Assembly: GCA_021782675.1 (NCBI GenBank)
Contig: JAJXUS010000010.1
Coordinates: forward strand, 1,003-13,438
DNA: 12,436 bases
Direction of reading: 5' to 3'
Source of the DNA: Acidobacteriota bacterium
Lineage (GTDB): Bacteria; Acidobacteriota; Terriglobia; Terriglobales; Acidobacteriaceae
Shown here: positions 1 to 7,105 of the stretch, one piece after another
Position numbering within the stretch: the stretch's first letter is position 1
Layout of the letters: every line of letters starts with the position of its first letter
The notes under the pieces: generated by a model
What the model saw: only the letters and a program-made list of their open reading frames with translations
The model's database searches: none
Told to the model about the DNA's origin: nothing
Made by a program: the position numbers and the translations under genes

Positions 1-1481
1 ACAGCCGTCGCGCCCGCCTTGGCCACAGCCTCCAGGCCGTCGGGGAAGGGAAAGAAAGCGTCGGAGGCTGCCACGCAACCGCCCAGCGGCAGCACCGCTT
101 TCATGGCGCCGAACCGCGCCGCGTCCACACGGCTCATCTGTCCCGCGCCCACACCCAGCGTCTGTCCCGCGCGCGCGTAGACAATTGCATTCGACTTCAC
201 GTGCTTGCATACTCGCCACGCAAATTGCAGGCTGTGCAGCTCTTCGCGGCTGGGCTGTCGCGAGGTCACCACCTTCAGCTCCCCTTCCGCAACGCGCCCC
301 GTGTCCGCATCCTGCAGCAGCAGGCCGCCTGAGATGTGCTTTACCACCGGTCGCGGCGGGGCCGGCCGCACTTCAACCAGGCGCAGGTTCTTCTTTTTCG
401 CAAATCGCTCCCGTGCATCGGCGGTGAACTTCGGCGCTGCGATCGCCTCTACAAACAGCTTGGCAATCTCTTCGGCGGCCGCGCCGTCCACCTCGCGATT
501 AATGCCGATCACTCCGCCGAACGCCGAAACCGGGTCGCAGGCGAGCGCTTTTTCGTAAGCCTCCCGCACCGTAGCGCCCAAGGCCGCTCCGCAGGGGTTG
601 GTGTGCTTCACGATAATGACCGCGGGTTCATCAAACTCCTGCGCCAGTTCCCAGCAGGCATCCAGATCGACGAGATTGTTGAAGCTGAGTTCCTTGCCCT
701 GCAACTGCGTTGCCCCGGCTATTCCGAGGCCGCTGCCATCTGCATACAGCGCTGCCCGCTGGTGGGGGTTTTCGCCATAACGCAGGCTCTGCGCCAACGG
801 AAAGTTGATGCGCAGCGTGGCTGGAAACTCGGCGGAGTTCAACTCAGCCGAGGCCTTTTCCCCGGGCGGCTCAGGAATGCGCTCCAGCGTGCCCGCAATG
901 GCCGCATCGTAGGCTGCCGTGGTTGTAAAGGCCTGCTTCGCCAGCCGCCATCGCGTCGCGCGTCCCAGGCCGCCGTTGTTGGCCTTCAACTCCTCCACAA
1001 TAGCGGGATAATCGGAGACCCGCGTCACGATCGCGACATCCTCAAAGTTTTTCGCCGCCGACCGCACCATCGACGGTCCGCCGATATCGATGTTCTCGAT
1101 CAGGTGCCCGAAGGCGACCCCAGGCTGTGCCGCTGTCTTCTCGAAGGCATAGAGATTCACCACCACCATGTCGATGGGCTGAATGCCGTGCTTGGCTACG
1201 GCTGCTTCGTGTTCCTTGTTGCCGCGAACATACAGCAATCCGCCATGGACACGCGGATGCAGCGTCTTGACGCGCCCGTCCAGCATCTCCGGAAACTCCG
1301 TCAGCTCGCTGATGTCCTTTACCGTCAGGCCCGCCTCGCGCAGCGCTTTGGCCGTTCCTCCGGTGGAGATGAGTTCGACGCCCATGGCCGCCAGCGCGCC
1401 CGCAAAATCCACCAGCCCGGTCTTGTCGGTCACGCTCAACAGGGCGCGCCGAATCTGCTTCAGCTCGAAATCGGAAGACAA
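1..1481 (-). CDS. purH: Bifunctional AICAR formyltransferase / IMP cyclohydrolase (PurH), 3' end outside window
   Basis: This cytosolic enzyme catalyses the last two steps of de novo purine synthesis: formylation of AICAR with 10-formyl-THF, then ring closure to IMP. Reading the minus strand from a TTG at 1481 gives 493 codons before the left edge. The family is about 510-535 residues, so roughly 30 C-terminal residues are missing. The N-terminal cyclohydrolase domain (about 1-200) carries SVTDKTG near residue 16, STGGTAKAL near 39 and [11 protein letters not shown] near 66. The C-terminal transformylase domain carries [14 protein letters not shown] near 232 and the catalytic KHTNPCG near 292, then the conserved [13 protein letters not shown] segment. 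TTG is chosen as start because AAGGAG lies 7 bases upstream and no ATG or GTG fits the family N-terminus. The upstream adh gene has its own terminator, so purH is probably transcribed separately. Identification is firm; only the end is unseen. Confidence 0.97.
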   Translation of the reverse strand, partial: MSSDFELKQIRRALLSVTDKTGLVDFAGALAAMGVELISTGGTAKALREAGLTVKDISELTEFPEMLDGRVKTLHPRVHGGLLYVRGNKEHEAAVAKHGIQPIDMVVVNLYAFEKTAAQPGVAFGHLIENIDIGGPSMVRSAAKNFEDVAIVTRVSDYPAIVEELKANNGGLGRATRWRLAKQAFTTTAAYDAAIAGTLERIPEPPGEKASAELNSAEFPATLRINFPLAQSLRYGENPHQRAALYADGSGLGIAGATQLQGKELSFNNLVDLDACWELAQEFDEPAVIIVKHTNPCGAALGATVREAYEKALACDPVSAFGGVIGINREVDGAAAEEIAKLFVEAIAAPKFTADARERFAKKKNLRLVEVRPAPPRPVVKHISGGLLLQDADTGRVAEGELKVVTSRQPSREELHSLQFAWRVCKHVKSNAIVYARAGQTLGVGAGQMSRVDAARFGAMKAVLPLGGCVAASDAFFPFPDGLEAVAKAGATA

Positions 1482-1488
1482 CGTTCGA

Positions 1489-1494
1489 CTCCTT
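1489..1494 (-). promoter_or_regulatory. Ribosome binding site that fixes the TTG start of purH
   Basis: On the minus strand AAGGAG stands 7 bases before the TTG at 1481. It is the only good Shine-Dalgarno sequence near the beginning of the purH homology. It therefore supports a non-ATG start giving an N-terminus [17 protein letters not shown], which matches the usual beginning of the family. Confidence 0.75.
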
Positions 1495-1640
1495 CTATCT
1501 TGGGGTTCTGAGAGGGTTGCCGCCGGCCGTATGCCGCTGCCGGAGGAAGGGAATCAGTCATAAATCAGAGTACATCCTGGGGCCCGGAAAGGCTGTGTAG
1601 CCGCCGTTCTGGTGATCCGCCGGCGCCTGCATCATCGCGG

Positions 1641-1680
1641 CTAATAGAAAAGAGCTGATCGCGGTTGCGATCAGCTCTCT
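1641..1680 (-). terminator. Intrinsic terminator of the alcohol dehydrogenase gene
   Basis: A perfect 12-bp inverted repeat (AGAGCTGATCGC at 1651-1662, GCGATCAGCTCT at 1667-1678) encloses a 4-base loop. On the minus strand the stem is followed directly by TTTTCTATT. It begins about 25 bases after the stop codon of the dehydrogenase at 1704, so it should end that transcript and insulate purH from it. Confidence 0.88.
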
Positions 1681-1703
1681 AGTCTTCTCGTTGTGCCGCC
1701 GGC

Positions 1704-2711
1704 TCAATTCGCCAGCACCGCCCGATAGCGCACCTTGTTCTTCTTCACTTTTTCGATGGCTTCGTTGGCCTTCGCCATTGGGAAGCTTTCCGTGGTGGCC
1801 TTCACTCCATGGCGCGCAGCCACGTCCATCATCTCCCGCAGCATATGCGGGCTGCCGATCGGGCTGCCGCACACCGAGCGCATCCCCGAGATGAGCGGAA
1901 ACGCCGCCAGCGAGACCGGTGAGGGCGGAACCCCGACAAAGCACAGCGTGCCGGTGGGGCGAAGCGCCTGGACATAAGTGTTCCAATCCTGGTCCGCATT
2001 GGCCGTATTCAGAATGAAGTCCATCGTTCCGGCTACTTCTTTCATGGCCTTGGTTTCACGGCTGTTCACAAAGCGGTGCGCGCCGAGGTCGCGGGCTTCC
2101 TTTTCCTTTGAAGCCGAGGTGGAAAAGGCCGTCACTTCCGCGCCAAACGCTCGCGCAAATTGAATGGCCATGTGTCCCAGCCCGCCGATCCCCACAATGC
2201 CTACGCGCGATGCCGGATTGACGTCATGGGTGCGCAGCGGGTTATAGACGGTAATGCCTCCGCAGAGCAGTGGTGCAGCGTTCTCACTTTCCAGCGCCTC
2301 TGGAATCGGAATTGCAAAGCGCGCGTTGCCGCGCACCCGGTCGGCATAGCCGCCGTGGCGCCGCACGCAGGTTGCTTCCGCCGCCGGGCACAGATTCTCC
2401 AGGCCCCGGGTGCACCACTCGCACACGCCGCAGGAGTTCGACTGCCAGCCCACGCCGACGCGCTGCCCCTTCTCCAGCCCTTTGACCGCATTGCCCAGGG
2501 CCGCGATCTTCCCGATCACCTCATGGCCGGGAATGAACGGATACTGGCTCACGCCCCAGTCATTCGCGATGAGGTGAAGGTCGCTGTGACACACGCCGCA
2601 GTGCGAGATCTCGATCTCAACATCCTGTGCCCCCAGCGGACCGGGGTCGTAGTGAAAAGGCAGAAGTTCGGCTCCTGCCGCATGCGCTGCAAGTCCTTGA
2701 ATTTGAGCCAT
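1704..2711 (-). CDS. Zinc-dependent NAD(P)H alcohol dehydrogenase / aldehyde reductase, YahK/CAD family
   Basis: This is a 335-residue medium-chain dehydrogenase, usual length for the cinnamyl-alcohol-dehydrogenase/YahK branch, which interconverts aldehydes and primary alcohols. Catalytic zinc ligands are visible as C38 (in CGVCHSD), H63 (PGHE) and C150 (PLLCGG). The structural zinc cysteines are C94, C97, C100 and C108. The nucleotide-binding loop GIGGLGH lies near 174-180. The small, basic STSASKEKE segment near 197-205 takes the place of an acidic residue after the second strand and suggests NADP(H) preference, as in YahK. The ATG at 2711 is chosen because the homology begins there; a GGAG-containing stretch (AAGGAG) lies 12 bases upstream, which is rather far. 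An in-frame upstream start at 2762 would add 17 residues without family similarity. It stands as a single gene, with its own terminator downstream. The physiological substrate cannot be read from sequence. Confidence 0.93.
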   Translation of the reverse strand: MAQIQGLAAHAAGAELLPFHYDPGPLGAQDVEIEISHCGVCHSDLHLIANDWGVSQYPFIPGHEVIGKIAALGNAVKGLEKGQRVGVGWQSNSCGVCEWCTRGLENLCPAAEATCVRRHGGYADRVRGNARFAIPIPEALESENAAPLLCGGITVYNPLRTHDVNPASRVGIVGIGGLGHMAIQFARAFGAEVTAFSTSASKEKEARDLGAHRFVNSRETKAMKEVAGTMDFILNTANADQDWNTYVQALRPTGTLCFVGVPPSPVSLAAFPLISGMRSVCGSPIGSPHMLREMMDVAARHGVKATTESFPMAKANEAIEKVKKNKVRYRAVLAN

Positions 2712-2753
2712 GATAGTCTGGGGCTCCTTGCTGAAGGTTGGTCTGGTGCAAGT

Positions 2754-2775
2754 GCCCGGCAAGACCGCGCCGGGC
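2754..2775 (-). other. Stem-loop in the leader of the alcohol dehydrogenase gene
   Basis: A perfect 7-bp GC-only stem (GCCCGGC at 2754-2760, GCCGGGC at 2769-2775) with an 8-base loop lies between the stop codon of the S55-like gene at 2803 and the adh start at 2711. It has no T-run on either side, so it is not a standard intrinsic terminator. It could weakly end the upstream transcript, stabilise the adh messenger or bind a protein. The stem is certain; its role is unknown. Confidence 0.4.
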
Positions 2776-2802
2776 TGTCCAATTGGTTATGATGCGTTCG
2801 CT

Positions 2803-4689
2803 CTAGTGTAACCCGCCCCCGTCTATGACATGCACATGAAGAATCTGATATCCGCTCAGGACGCCGCCCGCGGGCACATCGCCTGCCAACTCCGCCGATT
2901 CGCCGTTCAAGCTGATCTCCTGGGATGTCCTCACCGGTTCCAGAGCGTTCGCCACCGAGAGGGGCAGGCTGGTCAAGGTCTCGCCATCCATGGTGGCCTG
3001 GGCCTCAGGCGCCAGCACGCTCACATAGACGCGATCCGCGGGATGCGCTCGCTGGGCCTTCGCGAGCACTGTTTCCATATCTTCGCTGTTCGCATTCGGC
3101 TGCGGTTGCTGGAGGGTGCGGTCCAGCGTGGCCCCGTCTGAAACCAGAACCCGCAGCGTGCCGCTGTCGAGTCGCGCCGGCAAGCGAATGGGGATGCGAA
3201 CGTTCCGTTCCGGCTGCTGCCACGCCCGCAGTGTAGCCTCCACGGTGATGGTGTCGCCGTCGTGTACCATGTCGCTCGATACCAGCCGTGCGCTCACCAG
3301 TTGCACCTCCAGGCGGCGCGGAATCACATCCACATGCAGGTCCACATTCTTGATTGCGCCCCGCCGCGCGTCATTGGAATACAGTTTGGAAAATTGCTCG
3401 CCGGCCAGGAGCGCTGCTTCCATCGGCGCGGGCATCATGTCTCCCGCGGACACCCATAGATCCAGTGGAGCAGCCGGATAATTAGCCAGATCGATGCTTC
3501 CCGTGACGTGGTAGCTGGTCTCGGCCGTGCTCTCGTTGGACTGAAGTAGCGAGTTGTAGAGCACCACCAGCACTGCCTGCGAGGTCAACGAGGGCAGATC
3601 GACGACCTGGACGTTGATATTGCGCTTGCCATCTGGTCCGTCAACGCCAATGTGCATGGGGATCATGTGCGCCTGCGCGCCAAGAATTCCGCGGATGCCC
3701 GACTCGCGGTCTTCAGTGAATGCCCCAACAGTGGCTCCCGTGTTGATGATCTTGAATGCGTTCAGCGGCGAGGCCAGCGTGGTCACCACGTCGGCGGTCG
3801 TCATGGGCAGCGATACCGGCCCCGCCTGCAGCACCGGGTGTCCGCACGCCAGCAATTGTTTGGGATCGATATACGTGATGGTGCATGTGGCGGCTATTTC
3901 CACGTCTCCGCGCACCAGTTGCGCGCTGATTGCCGAGCCTGGCTTCAACGTCGATTCCGCAGCAGGGGACATGGGAGGATCGGCCGACGATGTGCCACCC
4001 ATCCCTCCCGCCGCAACAGACTGCAGTGTCGTGCCCGCCATCTTCTGTTGCCACAACTGCACGGCCTGCGGCTCGAAGCCGCTCATGACCAGCGGCGTCT
4101 CCATGGCCTGAAAATTCATACCCGCTTGTGAGACTGGCAGATTCGCGGGAAGCGAAAGGGAGGCGGTGGTGACTGGAGTGGCTGCTTTGGGCGCGGGCTG
4201 GGCCGAGCCGGCGGGCAAATCGCGCAGCCCCAGCATCTGCTCGATGGGCGTGATACCTGCGATGGGATCTTTGCTGAACTGGCCGATTCTATAGGAGAGC
4301 GAACCCAGCAGTTTGTCGCCGATATAGACCGGGCTGCCGCTCATGCCCTCCACTACACCCGTGTACTCGGGCTTTTCGCCCCGCAGGCGCGCCAGGATCA
4401 TGTCCTGCCCGGGACCGCGCGCACCGCGCAGAACGCCCAGAATCTCTACCTGCATGGGCTCGGGGGTGCTGCCCTCAAAAACCGTCCAGGCCGTACCCAT
4501 AAGCCCGCGATGTACCTGGCTTAGTGGAAAGAACGTGCTGGTCGCCGGAGGACCGGAAGGTGCGGGCTGCGGCGGTTGTGTTGGGCTTTGCCCCCATATT
4601 GACGCAGGGTTCCCCGTCAGCGCCATCAGGCAAAACATAACGAGCAGGGCACAGAGCCCCAGTCTGGTTTCCTTCACGCGAGGTTCCAC
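2803..4689 (-). CDS. Exported SpoIVB peptidase S55-domain-like protein with swapped domain halves
   Basis: This is a secreted or periplasmic protein of about 628 residues. A GTG at 4689 or at 4677 is the likely start. Both give a hydrophobic signal sequence (LGLCALLVMFCLMAL) followed by a Pro-rich stretch. The reading frame stays open upstream to an ATG at 4845, but that would overlap the divergent gene and adds residues with no signal-peptide character. No clear ribosome binding site marks either GTG. The serine motif GMSGSP of S55 peptidases (4330-4347, Ser about residue 117) is preceded by the VEILGVL strand region and followed by GITPIEQML, as in SpoIVB. A second block, TYIDPKQLLACGHPVL to GIRGILGA (His about residue 284), resembles the SpoIVB histidine region but comes after the serine, opposite to SpoIVB. 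No PDZ domain is seen, and the C-terminal 240 residues are unassigned. It may be a protease or an inactive relative. Its divergent neighbour is another exported protein. Confidence 0.8.
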   Translation of the reverse strand: MEPRVKETRLGLCALLVMFCLMALTGNPASIWGQSPTQPPQPAPSGPPATSTFFPLSQVHRGLMGTAWTVFEGSTPEPMQVEILGVLRGARGPGQDMILARLRGEKPEYTGVVEGMSGSPVYIGDKLLGSLSYRIGQFSKDPIAGITPIEQMLGLRDLPAGSAQPAPKAATPVTTASLSLPANLPVSQAGMNFQAMETPLVMSGFEPQAVQLWQQKMAGTTLQSVAAGGMGGTSSADPPMSPAAESTLKPGSAISAQLVRGDVEIAATCTITYIDPKQLLACGHPVLQAGPVSLPMTTADVVTTLASPLNAFKIINTGATVGAFTEDRESGIRGILGAQAHMIPMHIGVDGPDGKRNINVQVVDLPSLTSQAVLVVLYNSLLQSNESTAETSYHVTGSIDLANYPAAPLDLWVSAGDMMPAPMEAALLAGEQFSKLYSNDARRGAIKNVDLHVDVIPRRLEVQLVSARLVSSDMVHDGDTITVEATLRAWQQPERNVRIPIRLPARLDSGTLRVLVSDGATLDRTLQQPQPNANSEDMETVLAKAQRAHPADRVYVSVLAPEAQATMDGETLTSLPLSVANALEPVRTSQEISLNGESAELAGDVPAGGVLSGYQILHVHVIDGGGLH

Positions 4690-4819
4690 GTCTATAAGAG
4701 TACAGCCAGTCGCGTATTTCCCGCTTGCCGGGCACGCATCGCTGGCTCGCTTGCTGTCGGCGGCGACGGTCGACCGCTTCCGGCCCCAATCCCGTATGCT
4801 GGTGAGCAAAGAGGTTGTA

Positions 4820-6040
4820 ATGTCCCTATTGCGTCGATTCCACACTTCCAGCCGCCTTTCAATTCCCCTGGTTCTGGCCGCTGCACTCGGGCTGACTGCT
4901 GCACCTTTGTGCCCGGCGCAATCTCAAGATTCCGGACAGACTCCCTCCGCACAGCAGCAACCTCAGGCCGCACCCGACTCCGGAGGTCCCTCCGGGGACA
5001 ATGGTGCCATCGCGATCCCCAAGAAAAATCCGGACGATAATCCGCCTCCGCCTCCGCCAGCCCCCGAGGACCGCACCTTCAAGAATCCCGCGGGCGCTCC
5101 CAGTGTCTCCCTCAAGATCGACGTGCCCGAAGTCACCGTCGACGTAGGCGTGCTACTGGAAAAGACGCACCAGTTCGTTCCTGGTCTCAAACCCGGTAAC
5201 TTCCGGGTCTATGAAGACGGAGTTCCCCAGAAGATCGAGGGATTCAAGCGGGTTGAAGCTCCCATCACCGCACTGCTGCTCTGCGAGTTCGCCGCCCGCG
5301 GCTGGATCTACCGCATGGACATGTTGAACACCGCCTGGGCCTTCACCCAGCAGCTCCGCCCCCAGGACTACGTCGCGATGATGACCTTCGACCTGAATAC
5401 CCACATCGTTAGCGACTTTACCCAGGACAAAAGCCAGATTCAGGAGGGCATTAACGAATTGGGTATGGAATCGTATATGCCTGCGGCCTTTTCTGAAACC
5501 GACATCTTCGATGCGCTCTCGGAGGGCATCGACCGGCTCTCTCGCGTCGAGGGGCAAAAGTACATCATTCTGATCGCCTCCGGCGTCGACACCTTTTCCA
5601 AGCTCACTCTCGACAAGATCCTTAAAAAGGTGAAGGAGTCGCACGACATCACGATTTTCTCCATCGCCACTGGCGGCATGCTCATGGAACTTACGGGTGG
5701 AGAGGGAGGCATGTCTGGCGGCATGCGCGATCTTACTTACCTGCAGGCTGAAAACCAGCTCCGCACCTTCGCCAACCTCACCGGCGGCATGTACTTCCAG
5801 CCAGTCTTTGCGGCGTCGCTTCCGGATGTAGTGCAGACCATCAACCAGAACATCCGTTCCAAGTACGAACTGGTCTACCGGCCCACCAACGCCAAACAGG
5901 ACGGCACCTATCGCAAGCTGCGTGTAGAACTCGTGGACGATGAGGGAAAGCCGCTGCGGATGCAGGACCAGAAGCACCACCCGCTCAAGTACGACATCAT
6001 TGCCCGCGATGGTTACCGCGCCCGACAGCAGGTCGAGTAA
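4820..6040 (+). CDS. Exported VWFA-related acidobacterial-domain protein
   Basis: This is a 406-residue exported protein. A signal peptide (hydrophobic about 14-30, likely cleavage after CPAQ near 34) is followed by a Gln/Pro-rich linker to about 85. Then comes a von Willebrand factor A-like fold of the class found in many copies in Acidobacteria: a leading beta region with VYEDG near 130, DYVAMMTFD near 183, SETDIFDALSEGI near 226 and KYIILIASGVD near 247. The C-terminus has the class signature SKYELVYRP, DGTYRKLRVE and ARDGYRA. Where VWA domains carry DxSxS this protein reads CEFAAR (155-160), so the metal site looks lost. The ATG at 4820 is chosen for the signal peptide and an AAAGAGG ribosome binding site 5 bases upstream. 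It is divergent from the S55-like gene. The family role is unknown; protein binding at the cell envelope is an inference from the fold. Confidence 0.92.
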   Translation: MSLLRRFHTSSRLSIPLVLAAALGLTAAPLCPAQSQDSGQTPSAQQQPQAAPDSGGPSGDNGAIAIPKKNPDDNPPPPPPAPEDRTFKNPAGAPSVSLKIDVPEVTVDVGVLLEKTHQFVPGLKPGNFRVYEDGVPQKIEGFKRVEAPITALLLCEFAARGWIYRMDMLNTAWAFTQQLRPQDYVAMMTFDLNTHIVSDFTQDKSQIQEGINELGMESYMPAAFSETDIFDALSEGIDRLSRVEGQKYIILIASGVDTFSKLTLDKILKKVKESHDITIFSIATGGMLMELTGGEGGMSGGMRDLTYLQAENQLRTFANLTGGMYFQPVFAASLPDVVQTINQNIRSKYELVYRPTNAKQDGTYRKLRVELVDDEGKPLRMQDQKHHPLKYDIIARDGYRARQQVE

Positions 6041-6080
6041 GCCAGCCGAGACCCCCTGGACGCTGAGAAATATTGCGATA

Positions 6081-6120
6081 AGGTTGCTGCAGCACAGCGC
6101 GGCAACCTGTCCCGTTTTTG
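6081..6120 (+). terminator. Probable intrinsic terminator of the VWFA gene
   Basis: AGGTTGC (6081-6087) and GCAACCT (6102-6108) form a 7-bp stem about 40 bases after the stop codon at 6040. A run of five T at 6115-6119 follows after six bases. The gap between stem and T-run is longer than usual and the loop of 14 bases is large, so termination efficiency is uncertain. The rest of the 250-base stretch 6041-6290 shows no further gene. Confidence 0.5.
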
Positions 6121-6290
6121 CCTTCGCCTTCCCGTGTGCGGAAGAGCGCGCAGCCTCGTGATTGTCATCACCGGGAGATGCGCGACCGGCGAATAACATC
6201 GCAATCGAACGGCCACGCACGAGCGCGAACAGCGGCCACCATTGCATCTCTTCCGCGCCGTCGCGGCCGAAATTGATCGCGAGGTGACCT

Positions 6291-6569
6291 ATGCAGTTTG
6301 CTCCGGTCCTCTGGACAGTCTGGTTCGCACTCTTTCTCCTCCTCATCATCGTGAATATCATCGCCGGCCGTTTTGCCCGCGATGAAGACTACCAGTTGCT
6401 GTTGCACGATTCCATGGAACACGTCCGCCAGGAGCAGGCTGTCATCGTAGCCCGCCTCAACAAGGTCGAACCCTTGAAACGCATTTTGGTGTGGATGCTC
6501 GGTGCCATGACAGTCGTCGTGGCCGGCTATTACCTGATGGACGTCTACCATCAGCTTTTCAACCTGTAG
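6291..6569 (+). CDS. Small two-helix membrane protein, paralogue of the facing gene (6824-7105)
   Basis: I do not recognise a named family for this 92-residue protein. It has a hydrophobic segment at about 5-25, a charged central part and a second hydrophobic segment at about 64-84. That predicts a two-helix hairpin in the inner membrane. The central part contains DED..Q...DS..H (31-44) and NKVEP (57-61). The ATG is supported by GAGGTG four bases upstream. Aligned by eye without gaps to the 93-residue protein encoded on the opposite strand at 6824-7105, about 37 of 92 positions are identical. These include PVxWTxW at the N-terminus, IVAxxNKVEP in the middle and AMT..VV..YY..D in the second helix. 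That level of constraint in a duplicate supports a real gene. A role as a subunit or anchor of a membrane complex is only a guess. Confidence 0.78.
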   Translation: MQFAPVLWTVWFALFLLLIIVNIIAGRFARDEDYQLLLHDSMEHVRQEQAVIVARLNKVEPLKRILVWMLGAMTVVVAGYYLMDVYHQLFNL

Positions 6570-6594
6570 AACTTGTTTCCATAGCAGCAAGGAA

Positions 6595-6642
6595 AGGCGC
6601 CGCTCAGGCATCCGATCTCGGGATGCACCTGCATCGGCGCCT
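6595..6642. other. Nested stem-loop after the small membrane-protein gene
   Basis: An outer perfect 8-bp stem (AGGCGCCG at 6595-6602, CGGCGCCT at 6635-6642) encloses an inner perfect 6-bp stem (GCATCC at 6608-6613, GGATGC at 6621-6626). It begins 26 bases after the stop codon at 6569. There is no T-run on the plus side and only TTTCC on the minus side. It may therefore serve as a transcript 3'-end stabiliser or a weak terminator. The spacer 6570-6823 holds no gene that I can support. Confidence 0.45.
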
Positions 6643-6743
6643 CAACTGCGGAGAGTGGTCTGCGTTGCTTCCGCGACGCTGCGCATTCGCTTGGCCCGCG
6701 ACCGACCGGGTTCTCTGTCGCGCAACTGTGGCGCTTTGGCAAA

Positions 6744-6811
6744 CACCACCCCCTGGCATCAGTTGCGGGATCCTTTCTCTCCACGCAATAGATGCCCCGG
6801 GGTGTTTCTTC
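6744..6811 (+). terminator. Long imperfect stem-loop, possible terminator between the convergent paralogues
   Basis: Three paired blocks nest in order: CCCC (within 6749-6753) with GGGG (6799-6802), GGCATC (6755-6760) with GATGCC (6791-6796), and TTGCG (6763-6767) with CGCAA (6784-6788). Outside the stem on the plus strand follows TGTTTCTTCT. The structure could end plus-strand transcripts from the 6291 gene, though it is almost 200 bases past that stop codon. It ends about 20 bases from the stop of the minus-strand gene, so it could act in both directions. Confidence 0.4.
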
Positions 6812-6823
6812 TACTGATCAGTG

Positions 6824-7105
6824 CTACTGAATAATGTCGAGATGAACCAGAATGTCGCGCACGTAATAGACGATGACAACAAGGGTCATCGCCAGCACCA
6901 GCCAGTACGCGACCTTCAGCATCGGCTCGACCTTGTTCACTTTGGCCACGATGGCGGCCTGCGCAGCCTTTTCGTGATCAAACGAATCATCGAGGAAGAT
7001 CTGATCTTCTTCGTCTTTCATCAGGCTGCCGCGATAGATATGCAGAATTGCCGCTGCGCCAACCAGTACACCCCATAGCGTCCACATGACGGGAAGTAAG
7101 GTCAT
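6824..7105 (-). CDS. Small two-helix membrane protein, paralogue of the facing gene (6291-6569)
   Basis: This 93-residue protein has the same plan as its neighbour: a hydrophobic segment at about 5-23, a charged middle with DEEDQ..LDDSFDH (31-44) and NKVEP (57-61), and a second hydrophobic segment at about 64-82. Then comes YYVRD and a short tail. The start is well supported by GGAGGTG five bases before the ATG at 7105. Its gapless similarity of about 40 percent to the 6291-6569 product shows that the two arose by duplication. The opposite orientation means the copy was inverted or that an inversion followed. The conserved polar residues in the linker, more than the helices, are the likely functional part. 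No function is known to me; this is a conserved hypothetical membrane protein. Confidence 0.82.
   Translation of the reverse strand: MTLLPVMWTLWGVLVGAAAILHIYRGSLMKDEEDQIFLDDSFDHEKAAQAAIVAKVNKVEPMLKVAYWLVLAMTLVVIVYYVRDILVHLDIIQ

Noticed and set aside
336..1511. 391-codon open frame on the plus strand
   Set aside because: It is antisense to purH, whose minus-strand protein matches its family over the whole length. The plus frame has no recognisable domain; it is a by-product of high-GC codon use.
2803..4845. Evidence of a sporulation locus because of the SpoIVB-like domain
   Set aside because: No other sporulation gene is present. S55-domain proteins occur in non-sporulating acidobacteria, and this one lacks the PDZ domain and normal block order of SpoIVB.
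5153..6361. 402-codon open frame on the minus strand
   Set aside because: It lies opposite the VWFA gene, which has a signal peptide, ribosome binding site and family motifs. The antisense product shows no motif and also runs over the start of the next gene.
6291..7105. Inverted repeat ends of a mobile element formed by the two similar genes
   Set aside because: Similarity is at protein level only; the DNA of the two genes has diverged. There is no transposase, terminal inverted repeat or target duplication.
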